Shown one piece after another: positions 37,301-37,518 of a DNA stretch of 37,518 nucleotides. Numbering within the stretch: the stretch's first letter is position 1; each line of letters opens with the position of its first letter. The DNA is from Alphaproteobacteria bacterium (GTDB taxonomy: Bacteria; Pseudomonadota; Alphaproteobacteria; SP197): positions 1 to 37,518 of the forward strand of contig VGDP01000030.1 of assembly GCA_016869675.1 (NCBI GenBank). The letters run 5' to 3'. The notes beneath the pieces were generated by a model, which was not told the origin of the DNA, made no database searches, and worked only from the letters and a program-made list of their open reading frames with translations. Both the position numbers and the translations under genes were made by a program.

Positions 37301-37518
37301 CGACCACGCCGTCGATTTCGTCGCCAACACCGACGTCTTCCGCTTCGCCGCCGCGGCGTTCGACCCGCTGGGCGACATCGGGCTGGGCGCCGTGACGGTC
37401 GGCATGTCCTATTCGATCATCGCGGCGGCCTACGACGGCACCAACCCGGGTACCAACACCAACCACGGCAACGACCTGCCGACCTTCGTGTTCTCGACCG
37501 CGGATTCGACGCTCTACT
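37290..37518 (+). CDS. Partial RTX-like/hemolysin-type protein (runs off the window)
   Basis: In the frame from GGA 37290 to the last base the plus strand reads GSGDDHAVDFVANTDVFRFA, then DPLGDIGLGAVTVGMSYSII and LPTFVFSTADSTLYY. This fits the C-terminal end region of RTX calcium-binding exported proteins, where 'DVFRF...TFVFSTADNTLYYD' styles are common, although the nonapeptide repeats themselves are not in view. All third positions are G/C rich. No start codon lies before it in this frame and the sequence upstream belongs to a minus-strand gene, so it seems a fragment joined by rearrangement. It continues past the window. Moderate confidence only. Confidence 0.4.

Overview
The window looks like chromosomal DNA of a GC-rich alphaproteobacterium, perhaps of the Rhodospirillales type. 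The evidence is a circularly permuted two-piece ssrA (tmRNA) gene, an alpha-type SspB, ThyX instead of a visible ThyA, the mreB-mreC-mreD-mrdA-rodA cluster, hflK-hflC-DUF2065-degP-type order, Mrp, and strong G/C third-position bias. Most genes from 4.6 to 24.8 kb lie on the minus strand.

Layout. 0-3.9 kb (+): an M81/MlrC-like metallopeptidase, a family 5 peptide-type ABC substrate-binding protein, and the first ~85 codons of a polyamine-type substrate-binding protein. That gene stops at a 151-bp palindromic element (3873-4023). Beyond it lies a decayed uncharacterised gene and then tRNA-Lys(CTT). 4.8-11.5 kb (-): a Rid protein and an SDR oxidoreductase, then the cell-shape cluster mreB, mreC, mreD, mrdA (PBP2) and rodA. 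11.6-20.1 kb (-): branched-chain amino acid synthesis: ilvI, ilvH, a LysE/RhtB exporter, ilvC, a patatin gene with an in-frame stop, an MFS transporter and leuA. 20.0-24.8 kb (-): miaA, a DegP/HtrA protease, a broken DUF2065 gene, hflC and hflK. 24.9-26.0 kb (+): mrp, preceded by a duplicated translation start region. 26.0-29.1 kb (-): a D-2-hydroxyacid dehydrogenase, a carboxylesterase C-terminal remnant fused behind a truncated FAD monooxygenase, and thyX. 29.1-31.7 kb (+): ssrA, sspB and a GMC oxidoreductase. 31.7-35.6 kb (-): a DMT transporter, a double ABC permease and its betaine-type binding protein. 35.8-36.6 kb (+): a DeoR-family regulator. The window ends with a hypothetical membrane-anchored protein, a broken gene and the tail of an RTX-like protein.

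How genes work together. mreBCD, PBP2 and RodA build the elongation machinery of the cell wall. ilvI, ilvH, ilvC and leuA make valine, isoleucine and leucine precursors, with an embedded exporter. HflK/HflC and the DegP-type protease form an envelope quality-control block. ssrA makes the degradation tag that SspB is known to deliver to ClpXP, and here the two genes are adjacent. The DeoR regulator and the betaine-type transporter are divergent and share a region with three helically phased repeats.

Most notable: the palindromic element at a junction of two truncated genes, a 29-bp duplication of the mrp Shine-Dalgarno plus start codon, miaA with no ATG/GTG/TTG start available, an SDR whose catalytic tyrosine is cysteine, and several genes broken by single stops or chimeric joins. 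I found no CRISPR array, intact transposase, prophage or recognised defence system. Everything was read by eye; no database search was run.
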